In this document: one piece after another, positions 25,965 through 34,623 of the stretch
Layout of the letters: every line of letters begins with the position of its first letter
Numbering within the stretch: position 1 is the first letter of the stretch
Source: Streptomyces lincolnensis
GTDB lineage: Bacteria > Actinomycetota > Actinomycetes > Streptomycetales > Streptomycetaceae
DNA: 64,000 nt
Direction: 5' to 3'
Assembly (NCBI RefSeq): GCF_021173675.1
Contig: NZ_JAIHON010000002.1
Coordinates: 186,001 to 250,000 of the forward strand
Position numbers and translations under genes: made by a program
The notes under the pieces: model-generated
Databases searched by the model: none
Told to the model about the DNA's origin: nothing
Seen by the model: only the letters and a program-made list of their open reading frames with translations

Positions 25965-28900
25965 GTGATATCGAGACGGCCGGTGCCGCCCAGGCGCCGT
26001 ATCCACCGTGCCGGAAAGGTCGCCGCGGTCACCGTGACCGCGGTGGCCGCGGCACTCGTCCAGCCTCTCGCGGCTCGGGCCGACACCCCGCCCGCGCCCC
26101 CGTCCGACGCGAAGCTGGCCAAGGCCGAAGCGCGCCACGACCTGACCCGCGAGCAGTTCTACTTCGTCCTGCCGGACCGTTTCGCCAACGGGGACACCTC
26201 CAACGACAGGGGCGGCCTGACCGGTTCGCGCCTCGCCACCGGCTACGACCCCACCGACAAGGGGTTCTACCAGGGCGGCGACCTCAAGGGCCTGGCCAAG
26301 AGGCTCGACTACATCAAGGGCCTCGGCACCACCGCCCTGTGGATGGCCCCGATCTTCAAGAACCGGCCCGTGCAGGGCACCGGCGCCAACGCCTCGGCCG
26401 GCTACCACGGGTACTGGATCACCGACTTCACCCAGGTCGACCCGCACTTCGGCACCAACAAGGACCTCGAAACCCTCATCTCCAAGGCCCACGCCAAGGG
26501 CATGAAGGTCTTCTTCGACGTCATCACCAACCACACCGCCGACGTGGTCGACTACGAGGAGAAGTCCTACGAGTACCTCTCCAAGGGCGCGTTCCCGTAC
26601 CTGACGAAGGACGGCGAGCCCTTCGACGACGCCGACTACGCGGCCGGCACGAAGGGCTTCCCGGACGTCGACACCGACTCCTTCCCGCGCACGCCGAAGG
26701 CCGCCGCCGACACCAAGGTCCCGTCGTGGCTCAACGACCCGACGATGTACCACAACCGCGGCGACTCCACCTTCGCCGGTGAGAGCTCCACGTACGGCGA
26801 CTTCTCCGGTCTCGACGACCTGTGGACCGAGCGCCCCGAGGTCGTCGGCGGCATGGAGAAGATCTATCAGCGCTGGGTCAGGGACTTCGACATCGACGGC
26901 TTCCGGATCGACACCGTGAAGCACGTGAACATGGAGTTCTGGACCCAGTGGGCCACCGCCCTCGACGCCTACGCGGCCGAGCGGGGGCGCGAGGACTTCT
27001 TCATGTTCGGCGAGGTCTACTCCGCCGACACGAACGTCACCGCCCCGTACGTCACCCAGGGCCGCCTCGACGCCACGCTCGACTTCCCCTTCCAGGAGGC
27101 GGCACGCCAGTACGCCTCCCAGGGCGGCAGCGCACGCAAGCTCGCGGGTGTCTTCGGCGACGACTACAAGTACACGACCGACAAGGCCAACGCCTACGAG
27201 CAGGTCACCTTCCTCGGCAACCACGACATGGGCCGCATCGGGACCTTCCTGAAGCAGGACAACCCGAAGGCCACGGACGCGGAACTCCTCGCCAAGGACC
27301 GGCTCGCCAACGAGCTGATGTTCCTCGGCCGCGGCAACCCCGTCGTCTACTACGGCGACGAACAGGGCTTCACCGGAGCGGGCGGCGACAAGGACGCCCG
27401 CCAGACGATGTTCGCGTCCAGGACGGCCGACTACCTCGACGACGACGAGATCGGCACGGACCGTACCCACGCCAGCGACGCCTACGACACGAACGCCCCG
27501 CTGTACCGGCAGATCGCCGACCTGTCCAGGCTCCGCAAGGCCAACCCGGCGCTGACGGACGGCGTCCAGACCGAGCGGTACGCGGCGGACGGCGCCGGGA
27601 TCTACGCCTTCTCGCGCACCCGGGCCGGCCGGGAGTACGTCGTCGCCCTCAACAACGCCGACGGGCCCAGGTCCGCGACCTTCGCGACCGGCTCGGCGAA
27701 CATGGCCTTCAAGGGCATCTACGGCACTGACGCACAGGTCACCTCCGGCGCCGACAAGAAGATCACCGTCACCGTCCCCGCCGGCTCAGCGATCGTCCTC
27801 AAGGCCGCCGGCAGGCTCGCCGCACCCGCCACGAAGCCGACGATCACCGTCGAGGCCCCGGCCACCGGCGCCACCGGCACCGTCGACATCACCGCCGACG
27901 TCGACGGCGGGCAGCTCAACCGGGTCGTCTTCGCCGCCCAGGTCGGCGACGGCACGTGGCGCACCCTCGGCTCCGCCGACCACGCGCCCTACAAGGTCAC
28001 CCAGACCATCGGCAAGGACGTACCGCCCGGAACGGCCCTGCGCTACAAGGCCGTCGTGATCGACTCGGCGGGCCGGACCGCCGGTGCCACCGCCACGAGC
28101 ACCACCGGCACCCCGCCCGTCCAGGAGCCCCCGTCGGCCTCCTCCCGCGACTACGCGATCGTCCACTACAAGCGCGCCGACGGCGACTACGACACCTGGG
28201 ACCTGAACGTCGAGGGCGAGCGCCATCCGTTCATCGGCAGGGACGCCTACGGCGCCTTCGCCTACGTCAAGGTGAAGCCGGGCACCTCGGACGTCACCTT
28301 CCGCGTCGTCGGCCAGGACGGCACCGAGGACGTCCCCGCCGACCGCACGATCGACCTCACCCGGACCGGCGAGGTCTGGATCGAGCAGGGCAAGGAGGCC
28401 GTACAGACGGAAAGGCCGGAATACCCGGCGCAGGACACGACGAAGGCGATCCTGCACTACCACCGTGCCGACGGGAACTACGACGGCTGGGGCCTGCACG
28501 TCTGGACGGGCGCCGCGAACCCCACGGACTGGTCGAACCCGCTGCAGCCGGTGCGGACCGACAGCTACGGCGCGGTCTTCGAGGTGCCGCTCAACCCGGG
28601 TGCCACCAGCCTCAGTTACATCCTCCACAGGGGCGACGAGAAGGACCTCCCCACCGACCGGTCGCTCGACCTCACCGCCGACGGCCACGAGGTGTGGCTG
28701 CTGAGCGGTCAGGACAAGCACCTGCTCCCGCAGCCGCCCGGGTCCGCCGCGGCGCTCGACCTGAGCACCTCCAAGGCGGTCTGGATCGACCGGGACACGG
28801 TCGCGTGGAACGGCTCGGAGGCGGCCGCCTCCACCCAGCTGCTGTACTCGCGCGACGGCTCGATCACCGTGGACAAGGGCACCCTGACCAGCGACGACGA

Positions 28901-31322
28901 GCGATGGCTGCGGCTCACCCGGACCACGCTCACCGACGCCCAGAAGGCCGCGTTCCCGCACCTGAAGGACTACACGGCATGGTCCGTCGACGCCCGCGAC
29001 CGCGACCGCGTCGAGCAGGCCCTCACCGGACAGCTCGTCGCCTCCCAGCGGGCCGCGAACGGCGCCGTGCTCGCGGCGACCGGCGTCCAGATCGCCGGCG
29101 TACTCGACGATCTGTATCCGGCCGCCACGAAGGCCGAGTTGGGCCCGACCTTCCGCGACGGCCGTCCCACGCTGTCCGTCTGGGCGCCCACGGCACAGTC
29201 GGTGAAGCTGGAACTCGACGGCTCCGCCGTCAGGATGCGGCGCGACGACACCACCGGAGTCTGGTCCGTCACCGGCCCCAGGTCCTGGAAGAACAAGCCC
29301 TATCGGTACCTCGTGAAGGTGTGGGCGCCCGGCGTCGGCCAGGTGGTCACCAACAAGGTCACCGACCCCTACTCGGTCGCCCTCACCACGGACTCCGAGC
29401 GCAGCCTCGTGGTCGACCTGGACGACAGGTCGCTGGCCCCGAACGGCTGGTCGACGTACACCAAGCCCGAGGCCGTGCCGCTGAAGGACGCCCAGATCCA
29501 GGAGCTGCACGTCCGGGACTTCTCCGTCGCCGACCGGACGGCCACCGCCCCCGGCACCTACCGCGCCTTCACCGACAAGGACAGCGACGGCTCCAAGCAC
29601 CTGCGTGAACTCGCCAAGGCGGGCACGTCGTACGTCCATCTCCTCCCGGTGTTCGACCTCGCCACCGTCCCGGAGAAGAAGTCCGACCGGGCGACCGTCG
29701 ACTGCGACCTGGCCGCCTTCCCCGCCGACTCCGACAAGCAGCAGGAGTGCGTGGCGAAGGCCGCCGCGAAGGACGCCTACAACTGGGGCTACGACCCCTA
29801 CCACTACACGGTGCCCGAGGGCTCGTACGCGACGGACCCCGACGGCACGGCCCGTACCGTCGAGTTCCGCGAGATGGTCAAGGCGCTCAACGAGGACGGC
29901 CTCGGGGTCGTCCTGGACGTCGTCTACAACCACACGGCCGCGAGCGGCCAGGCGAGAACGAGCGTCCTCGACCGGATCGTGCCCGGCTACTACCAGCGGC
30001 TCCTCGCCGACGGCTCGGTGGCGAACAGCACCTGCTGCGCCAACACGGCCACCGAGAACGCCATGATGGGCAAGCTGGTCGTCGACTCCGTCGTCACCTG
30101 GGCCAGGGAGTACAAGGTCGACGGCTTCCGCTTCGACCTGATGGGCCACCACCCGAAGGCCAACATCCTGGCGGTCAGGAAGGCCCTCGACGGGCTCACC
30201 CCCGCCAAGGACGGCGTGGACGGCAAGAAGATCATCCTGTACGGCGAGGGCTGGAACTTCGGCGAGGTCGCCGACGACGCCCGGTTCACGCAGGCCACGC
30301 AGCAGAACATGGCGGGCACCGGCGTCGCGACCTTCTCCGACCGGGCGCGGGACGCCGTACGCGGCGGCGGGCCCTTCGACGAGGACCCCGGCGTCCAGGG
30401 CTTCGCGTCCGGGCTGTACACCGACCCCAACTCCTCGCAGAACAACGGCACTCCGCAAGAGCAGAAGGCCCGCCTGCTGCACTACCAGGACCTGATCAAG
30501 GTCGGCCTGTCCGGCAACCTCGCCGACTACCGCTTCACCGACACCGGCGGCCGGCAGGTCAAGGGCTCCGAGGTCGACTACAACGGCCGGCCCGCCGGCT
30601 ACGCGGACGCCCCCGGGGACGCCCTCGCCTACGCCGACGCGCACGACAACGAGTCGCTGTTCGACGCGCTGACGTTCAAGCTGCCCGCCTCGACGAGCGC
30701 CGCCGACCGGGCCCGGATGCAGGTCCTCGCCATGGCGACGGCCGCCCTCTCGCAGGGGCCGGCCCTCTCCCAGGCGGGCACCGACCTGCTGCGCTCCAAG
30801 TCCCTGGACCGCAACTCCTACGACAGCGGCGACTGGTTCAACGCCATCCACTGGAACTGCGCCGACGGCAACGGCTTCGGACGCGGGCTGCCGCCGGCCG
30901 CCGACAACGCCTCCAAGTGGCCGTACGCCAAGCCCCTGTTGAGTTCCGTGAAGGTCGGCTGCCCGCAGATCGAGGGCGCCTCGGCCGCGTACCGGGACCT
31001 GCTCAGGATCCGTACGGCGGAGCCGGTGTTCTCGCTCGGCACGGCCGGCCAGGTGCAGTCGGAGCTGTCCTTCCCGCTGTCGGGGAAGGACGAGACACCC
31101 GGGGTGATCACCATGGAGCTCGGTGATCTGGTCGTGGTGTTCAACGCGACGCCGACCCGGCGGGAACAGCGGATCGAGGCGCTGGCCGGGACGGCATATG
31201 CCCTGCACGCGGTACAGAAAGCGGGTGCGGACTCTACCGTCAGGTCGTCGTCCTACGAGCGGGTTTCGGGCACCTTCGCCGTTCCCGGACGGACCGTGGC
31301 CGTATTCTCCCGTACTTCCTGA
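25965..31322 (+). CDS. secreted bifunctional amylopullulanase (two GH13 domains)
   Basis: A 1785-residue secreted enzyme. GTG 25965 starts a signal peptide ending near LAARADTPPA. About residues 55-560 form a first GH13 alpha-amylase-type domain (FDVITNHTADVVDY, FDIDGFRIDTVKH with nucleophile about 312, FLGNHDMGRIG). About 620-720 is a beta-sandwich, followed by two PUD/CBM41-like pullulan-binding modules (IVHYKRADGDYDTWDLNV at about 728; ILHYHRADGNYDGWGLHVW at about 828). The C-terminal pullulanase has an N-domain, CBM48 (LSVWAPTAQSVKLELDG) and a GH13 core: YNWGYDPYHYTVPEGSYA, VVLDVVYNHT, VDGFRFDLMGHH (about 1386), ILYGEGWNFGE (about 1428), YADAHDNESLFD. It debranches and cleaves amylopectin, pullulan and glycogen for MalEFG uptake. 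S. coelicolor has a similar-sized ortholog at this locus. Confidence 0.95.
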   Translation: MISRRPVPPRRRIHRAGKVAAVTVTAVAAALVQPLAARADTPPAPPSDAKLAKAEARHDLTREQFYFVLPDRFANGDTSNDRGGLTGSRLATGYDPTDKGFYQGGDLKGLAKRLDYIKGLGTTALWMAPIFKNRPVQGTGANASAGYHGYWITDFTQVDPHFGTNKDLETLISKAHAKGMKVFFDVITNHTADVVDYEEKSYEYLSKGAFPYLTKDGEPFDDADYAAGTKGFPDVDTDSFPRTPKAAADTKVPSWLNDPTMYHNRGDSTFAGESSTYGDFSGLDDLWTERPEVVGGMEKIYQRWVRDFDIDGFRIDTVKHVNMEFWTQWATALDAYAAERGREDFFMFGEVYSADTNVTAPYVTQGRLDATLDFPFQEAARQYASQGGSARKLAGVFGDDYKYTTDKANAYEQVTFLGNHDMGRIGTFLKQDNPKATDAELLAKDRLANELMFLGRGNPVVYYGDEQGFTGAGGDKDARQTMFASRTADYLDDDEIGTDRTHASDAYDTNAPLYRQIADLSRLRKANPALTDGVQTERYAADGAGIYAFSRTRAGREYVVALNNADGPRSATFATGSANMAFKGIYGTDAQVTSGADKKITVTVPAGSAIVLKAAGRLAAPATKPTITVEAPATGATGTVDITADVDGGQLNRVVFAAQVGDGTWRTLGSADHAPYKVTQTIGKDVPPGTALRYKAVVIDSAGRTAGATATSTTGTPPVQEPPSASSRDYAIVHYKRADGDYDTWDLNVEGERHPFIGRDAYGAFAYVKVKPGTSDVTFRVVGQDGTEDVPADRTIDLTRTGEVWIEQGKEAVQTERPEYPAQDTTKAILHYHRADGNYDGWGLHVWTGAANPTDWSNPLQPVRTDSYGAVFEVPLNPGATSLSYILHRGDEKDLPTDRSLDLTADGHEVWLLSGQDKHLLPQPPGSAAALDLSTSKAVWIDRDTVAWNGSEAAASTQLLYSRDGSITVDKGTLTSDDERWLRLTRTTLTDAQKAAFPHLKDYTAWSVDARDRDRVEQALTGQLVASQRAANGAVLAATGVQIAGVLDDLYPAATKAELGPTFRDGRPTLSVWAPTAQSVKLELDGSAVRMRRDDTTGVWSVTGPRSWKNKPYRYLVKVWAPGVGQVVTNKVTDPYSVALTTDSERSLVVDLDDRSLAPNGWSTYTKPEAVPLKDAQIQELHVRDFSVADRTATAPGTYRAFTDKDSDGSKHLRELAKAGTSYVHLLPVFDLATVPEKKSDRATVDCDLAAFPADSDKQQECVAKAAAKDAYNWGYDPYHYTVPEGSYATDPDGTARTVEFREMVKALNEDGLGVVLDVVYNHTAASGQARTSVLDRIVPGYYQRLLADGSVANSTCCANTATENAMMGKLVVDSVVTWAREYKVDGFRFDLMGHHPKANILAVRKALDGLTPAKDGVDGKKIILYGEGWNFGEVADDARFTQATQQNMAGTGVATFSDRARDAVRGGGPFDEDPGVQGFASGLYTDPNSSQNNGTPQEQKARLLHYQDLIKVGLSGNLADYRFTDTGGRQVKGSEVDYNGRPAGYADAPGDALAYADAHDNESLFDALTFKLPASTSAADRARMQVLAMATAALSQGPALSQAGTDLLRSKSLDRNSYDSGDWFNAIHWNCADGNGFGRGLPPAADNASKWPYAKPLLSSVKVGCPQIEGASAAYRDLLRIRTAEPVFSLGTAGQVQSELSFPLSGKDETPGVITMELGDLVVVFNATPTRREQRIEALAGTAYALHAVQKAGADSTVRSSSYERVSGTFAVPGRTVAVFSRTS

Positions 31323-31337
31323 CAAGGGCATTACCTT

Positions 31338-31371
31338 GGTGGGGCGGACCGTGAACCCGGTCCGCCCCACC
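31338..31371. terminator. pullulanase terminator
   Basis: GGTGGGGCGGACCG (31338-31351) pairs perfectly with CGGTCCGCCCCACC (31358-31371) around a 6-base loop, starting 16 bases after the pullulanase stop. It ends only 22 bases before the next ATG, so the downstream gene's promoter must overlap the hairpin or read-through must supply it. Confidence 0.85.
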
Positions 31372-31393
31372 GGTGCTTTCCAAGGGCTGGCAG

Positions 31394-33013
31394 ATGGACG
31401 TCGACGGCAGGCTGACAGGCACGACCGTGATGGTCGTGGACGACACGGAGGTCAACCGGTACGCGATGGGTACCGTGCTGAGCCGCGCCGGGCACCGGGT
31501 GGTCCCGGTCGCCACCGGCGGGGAGGCCCTCGCCGAACTCGACACACGGCTGCGCAAGGGCACCCTGCCGGACGTGGCGCTCGTCGACGTGGGGCTGCCG
31601 GACATGAGCGGCTTCGACCTGTGCCGGCTGCTCAAGGAGCGGCCGCACACCGCCGGGATGCCCGTCGTGCACTTCTCGGCCGCCGCCACGGCCCCCGTCA
31701 ACCGCTGCCAGGGCCTGGACGCGGGATCCGAGGCCTATCTGAAGGTGCCCGCCGAGCCCCTGGAGATCGAGGCGGTGGTCCGGGCCGCCGTACGCAACGC
31801 CCAACTGCGGGCCGACGACCGGGCGCTGGTCCGGCGGCTCACGCTGCTGTCCGAGACGATCGTCACCATCCAGGCGGCGCGTTCCCTCCAGGAACTCGCA
31901 GGAGCGGCCGCCGAGGGCGTGTCCCGGCTCACCGGCACGCCCGCCGCCGTCTTCGTCCTCGACCAGGACGGCCGGCTCCACCGCGGTCTGTCGCGGGACC
32001 GTATCCCCGTCGCCCTGCCGGACGAGGACGCCGACCGCACCGTCGCCACCCTGCTGCGGCGGCTGGGCCGGGGACAGGCCGGCGTGCAGCTCACCACGGT
32101 GCCCGCACAGCTGTGGCCGACCGGGTTCTTCCGGCCCGGTGTGGAGCACGACGCCCGCCTCGCGCTGGCCCTCGCCCAGGACGGCAGGGCCGCGGTGTGC
32201 CTGGCCGCGCCCGCGCGTGGGATCCGCCGGGTGGGCCTGGAGAGCGAGACCCTGCTGGCCCAGCTCGCCCAGGCCACCGCGCTCGCCGCCGAGCCGCTGC
32301 TCATGTACCAGGTCGAGCGGCATGTCGCCCTCACGTTCCAGCGCAGCTTCCTGCCCCAGCCGCAGCGGCTGCCCGACCTGCCGGGCCTCGACGTCGTGGT
32401 CCGCTATGTGCCCGCCTCCCGGCAGACGGAGATCGGCGGTGACTTCTACGCCGCCCTGCGCACCGACGCGGGCGTGCTCACCGCGGTCGGCGACGTCGTC
32501 GGCCACTCGCTGGAGGCGGCGACCGTCATGGTCGAGATCCGGCACGCGCTGCGCGCCTACGCCGTCGACGAGAGCGACCCGGCCGTGCTCGCCGAACGCC
32601 TGGACCGGATGCTCCAGCGCTACCACTCCGACGTCACGGCCACCGTCTGCCTGGCCCTGGTCACCCCCGACACCGGACGCGTCCGCATCGCCAACGCCGG
32701 CCACATCCCGCCGCTGCTCATCCGCGACGACGGCGACGCCGACTACGTCAAAGCCGCCGGTCCGCTGCTCGGCGTCGGCCTGTTCCACCCGGAGCCCACC
32801 GAACTGTTCCTCGACCCCGGCGACCGGCTCCTCATGGTCACCGACGGCCTGATCGAGACCCGCGGCACAGACCTCTCGGCCTCCATGGAGCAGCTCCGCG
32901 CGGCCGCCTCCGGCTCCCTGCCCGGCCTGGACGCCCTCTGCGACACCCTCCTGGCCTGCTTCGGGCACGAGAGGGAGGACGACATCGCGATGCTGGCCCT
33001 GCGGCTAGGGTGA
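31394..33013 (+). CDS. response-regulator-fused PP2C (SpoIIE-type) serine phosphatase
   Basis: A 539-residue cytosolic signalling protein. Residues 8-125 form a receiver domain (VMVVDDTEVNRYAM acidic pocket; phospho-acceptor Asp in VALVDVGLPDMSGFDLC; conserved Lys in AYLKVPAEP). About 150-300 is a GAF-like sensor region, and about 315-535 is a PP2C/SpoIIE phosphatase (VRYVPASRQTEIGGDFYAAL, VTAVGDVVGHSLEAATVM, RIANAGHIPPLLIRDD, LLMVTDGLIETRG, DDIAMLALRLG), with the metal-binding Asp residues in GGDFY, GDVVGH, TDG and DD. Such proteins typically dephosphorylate anti-anti-sigma factors in sigma-B-type or SigF-type partner-switching. No anti-sigma gene is adjacent. ATG 31394 follows AAGGG; GTG 31373 is an alternative within the terminator stem. 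Confidence 0.92.
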   Translation: MDVDGRLTGTTVMVVDDTEVNRYAMGTVLSRAGHRVVPVATGGEALAELDTRLRKGTLPDVALVDVGLPDMSGFDLCRLLKERPHTAGMPVVHFSAAATAPVNRCQGLDAGSEAYLKVPAEPLEIEAVVRAAVRNAQLRADDRALVRRLTLLSETIVTIQAARSLQELAGAAAEGVSRLTGTPAAVFVLDQDGRLHRGLSRDRIPVALPDEDADRTVATLLRRLGRGQAGVQLTTVPAQLWPTGFFRPGVEHDARLALALAQDGRAAVCLAAPARGIRRVGLESETLLAQLAQATALAAEPLLMYQVERHVALTFQRSFLPQPQRLPDLPGLDVVVRYVPASRQTEIGGDFYAALRTDAGVLTAVGDVVGHSLEAATVMVEIRHALRAYAVDESDPAVLAERLDRMLQRYHSDVTATVCLALVTPDTGRVRIANAGHIPPLLIRDDGDADYVKAAGPLLGVGLFHPEPTELFLDPGDRLLMVTDGLIETRGTDLSASMEQLRAAASGSLPGLDALCDTLLACFGHEREDDIAMLALRLG

Positions 33014-33046
33014 CTCGTGACGCCGTAGAACAGGAGTGCCCACGCC

Positions 33047-33406
33047 ATGCCGCAGATCACCGTCGACCACTCGTCCTTCCTCTCCTTCGACCGTGAGGGC
33101 TTCGCGCGGGACCTGCACACCGCCGTCGTGGAGATCGCGGCCGCCAAGCCGGAGGCCTGCAAGACGCAGTTCCGCCCCAGCGAGGTCACCGCGTTCGGCT
33201 ACGAGGACCCCACCGACCTCGGCCACGCCGTCGTCCACGTCACGATCGGCCTCCTCACCGGCCGCACCGACGAGACGAAGGCCGAGCTGACCGAGGCCGT
33301 GCTGCACCTGCTGAAGAAGCACGTGGAGGACGACGGCCCCGCTGTCCTGCACGCCTCGGCCGAGGTACGCGAACTCGACGCCTCGTACCGCAAGTTCGAG
33401 GCCTAG
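33047..33406 (+). CDS. 5-carboxymethyl-2-hydroxymuconate isomerase family (tautomerase) protein
   Basis: A 119-residue protein of the CHMI branch of the tautomerase superfamily. The N-terminal MPQITVDHSS gives the mature N-terminal Pro that acts as general base, and later strands (AVVHVTIGLLTGRTDETKAELTEAVLHLLKK) match the trimeric fold. Classical CHMI acts in homoprotocatechuate degradation, but no other genes of that pathway are nearby and many Streptomyces paralogs are orphans. ATG 33047 lies 33 bases after the phosphatase gene on the same strand, so it may be cotranscribed. The stop is four bases from that of the convergent secreted-protein gene. Confidence 0.85.
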   Translation: MPQITVDHSSFLSFDREGFARDLHTAVVEIAAAKPEACKTQFRPSEVTAFGYEDPTDLGHAVVHVTIGLLTGRTDETKAELTEAVLHLLKKHVEDDGPAVLHASAEVRELDASYRKFEA

Positions 33407-33409
33407 GCC

Positions 33410-33742
33410 TCAGCCGCCGTACTCGATCGCCGCGCCGCCGACACCGGTGGTGAGCGGGCCGTCGCATCCGACACCGGTGCTGCTGGTCCCGCCCGGCGGT
33501 ACGTACATCCAGTTCGAGTAGCCGTCGAGGGACCAGCCGCAGATGGCGCGGACGGAGAACGCGTGCGTCTGCGTTCCGGGGTTGTAGCACTCGCCGTAAG
33601 CGGTGTCGTTTTTGATCCAGGTGTGGCACCGAAGCACATTGCCCTCGGCTGCCGCGGGTGAGGCGGTCGCGAGGCCGACTCCGCCGGCGAGGAGGATCCC
33701 GGCTGTTCCGGTGACCAAGGCGCGCTTGTAGAGGTTCTTCAT
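33410..33742 (-). CDS. small secreted protein, four cysteines
   Basis: A 110-residue exported protein I cannot assign to a family. ATG 33742 (MKNLYKRALVTGTAGILLAG) begins a signal peptide with cleavage near SPAAAEGN, leaving a mature domain of about 78 residues. It has four Cys (CHTWIK, GECYNP, RAICGW, GVGCDG), likely forming two disulfides, and is rich in aromatic and Gly residues. The size and pattern resemble small secreted beta-sheet proteins of Streptomyces. The start follows AAAGG. An upstream start would add 21 residues before the signal peptide and is unlikely. It stands alone and converges with the tautomerase gene. Confidence 0.8.
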   Translation of the reverse strand: MKNLYKRALVTGTAGILLAGGVGLATASPAAAEGNVLRCHTWIKNDTAYGECYNPGTQTHAFSVRAICGWSLDGYSNWMYVPPGGTSSTGVGCDGPLTTGVGGAAIEYGG

Positions 33743-33844
33743 GGCGTGCCTTTCTGTTCCCACCCGTTTCCAGGTGTCCGGATCAGTCAAGGCCACAAGC
33801 GCCACGGCCGGAACCTGAGACCTCCGAGGGTCCCTGGACCGGCG

Positions 33845-34534
33845 CTACGAAGCCAGCACGATCAGCTTGGCGGCCAGGTCGGTGAACGGGCCGTCCTGCG
33901 GCTCGTCCTTGAGTATGTGGCGCAGCAGCTCGGTCATCTCCTCGTCGAAGGCCGCGCTCACCGCGGCGAGCGCGGCGAAGTCGTGGACGAGCTTCAGTTC
34001 CAGCTCGGCGCGCGGGATGCGTCGGCCGTCCAGCCAGATCAGGGCCGTCGACTCGACCAGTGAGATCCAGGAGCGGATGACCATGTCCAGCCGGGCGGGC
34101 GGGTCCTCCACCAGCAGATGCGAAAGAATCTGGTCATACGCGATCTGCCGTACGGAGTCGATGAGCGCGTTCGTCGCCGACGAGCCCACCGCCGGACCGC
34201 CGCGCATCAACGCCGAGAAACCGGGCCCGTGCTCGTCGACGAAGTCGAAGAAGCGGCGCATCACCCGCAGCAGCCGGCCCCCCAGCGGACCTTCGTGCGG
34301 TTCCACGAACCGGCTCGCCAGATCCTCCGCCGCACGCTTCAACGCGGCCTCGTACAGGCTGAGTTTGCCGGGGAAGTAGTGGTAGACCAGCGGCCGTGAA
34401 ATGCCCGCGGCCGCGGCTATCTCGTCGATGGAGACCTCGTTGGGCGAGCGACGGCTGAACAGGTCGAGGGCGACGCCGATCAACTGCTGCCGCCGCTCCT
34501 CGACTCCCATTCTTCGGCGTACCCCGGTAGTCAT
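33845..34534 (-). CDS. TetR-family transcriptional regulator
   Basis: A 229-residue TetR-type DNA-binding protein. The helix-turn-helix spans about residues 14-58 (QQLIGVALDLFSRRSPNEVSIDEIAAAAGISRPLVYHYFPGKLSLY), followed by a long helical effector domain with RVMRRFFDFVDEHGPGFSALMRGG and a helix pair near 170-200. No divergent partner lies within 90 bases upstream; the neighbouring minus-strand gene ends at 34543+. The target is therefore not indicated by context and it may regulate only itself. ATG 34534 (MTTGVRRRMGVEERR) is chosen; an internal Met at residue 9 is possible. Confidence 0.92.
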   Translation of the reverse strand: MTTGVRRRMGVEERRQQLIGVALDLFSRRSPNEVSIDEIAAAAGISRPLVYHYFPGKLSLYEAALKRAAEDLASRFVEPHEGPLGGRLLRVMRRFFDFVDEHGPGFSALMRGGPAVGSSATNALIDSVRQIAYDQILSHLLVEDPPARLDMVIRSWISLVESTALIWLDGRRIPRAELELKLVHDFAALAAVSAAFDEEMTELLRHILKDEPQDGPFTDLAAKLIVLAS

Positions 34535-34623
34535 ACGAACACCTTACCGATCGGATCCGGCCCCGAACGGGCCGGTCCGACCACCGGTGTTCACCGGTCG
34601 AGCGTCTGCTCGCACATGGCCGG

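Noticed and set aside
27786..31370. A 1194-codon open frame antisense to the pullulanase gene
   Set aside because: High-GC codon bias leaves opposite-strand frames open. The translation is a Gly/Val/Arg-rich string with no domain, and the plus strand encodes a clear enzyme.
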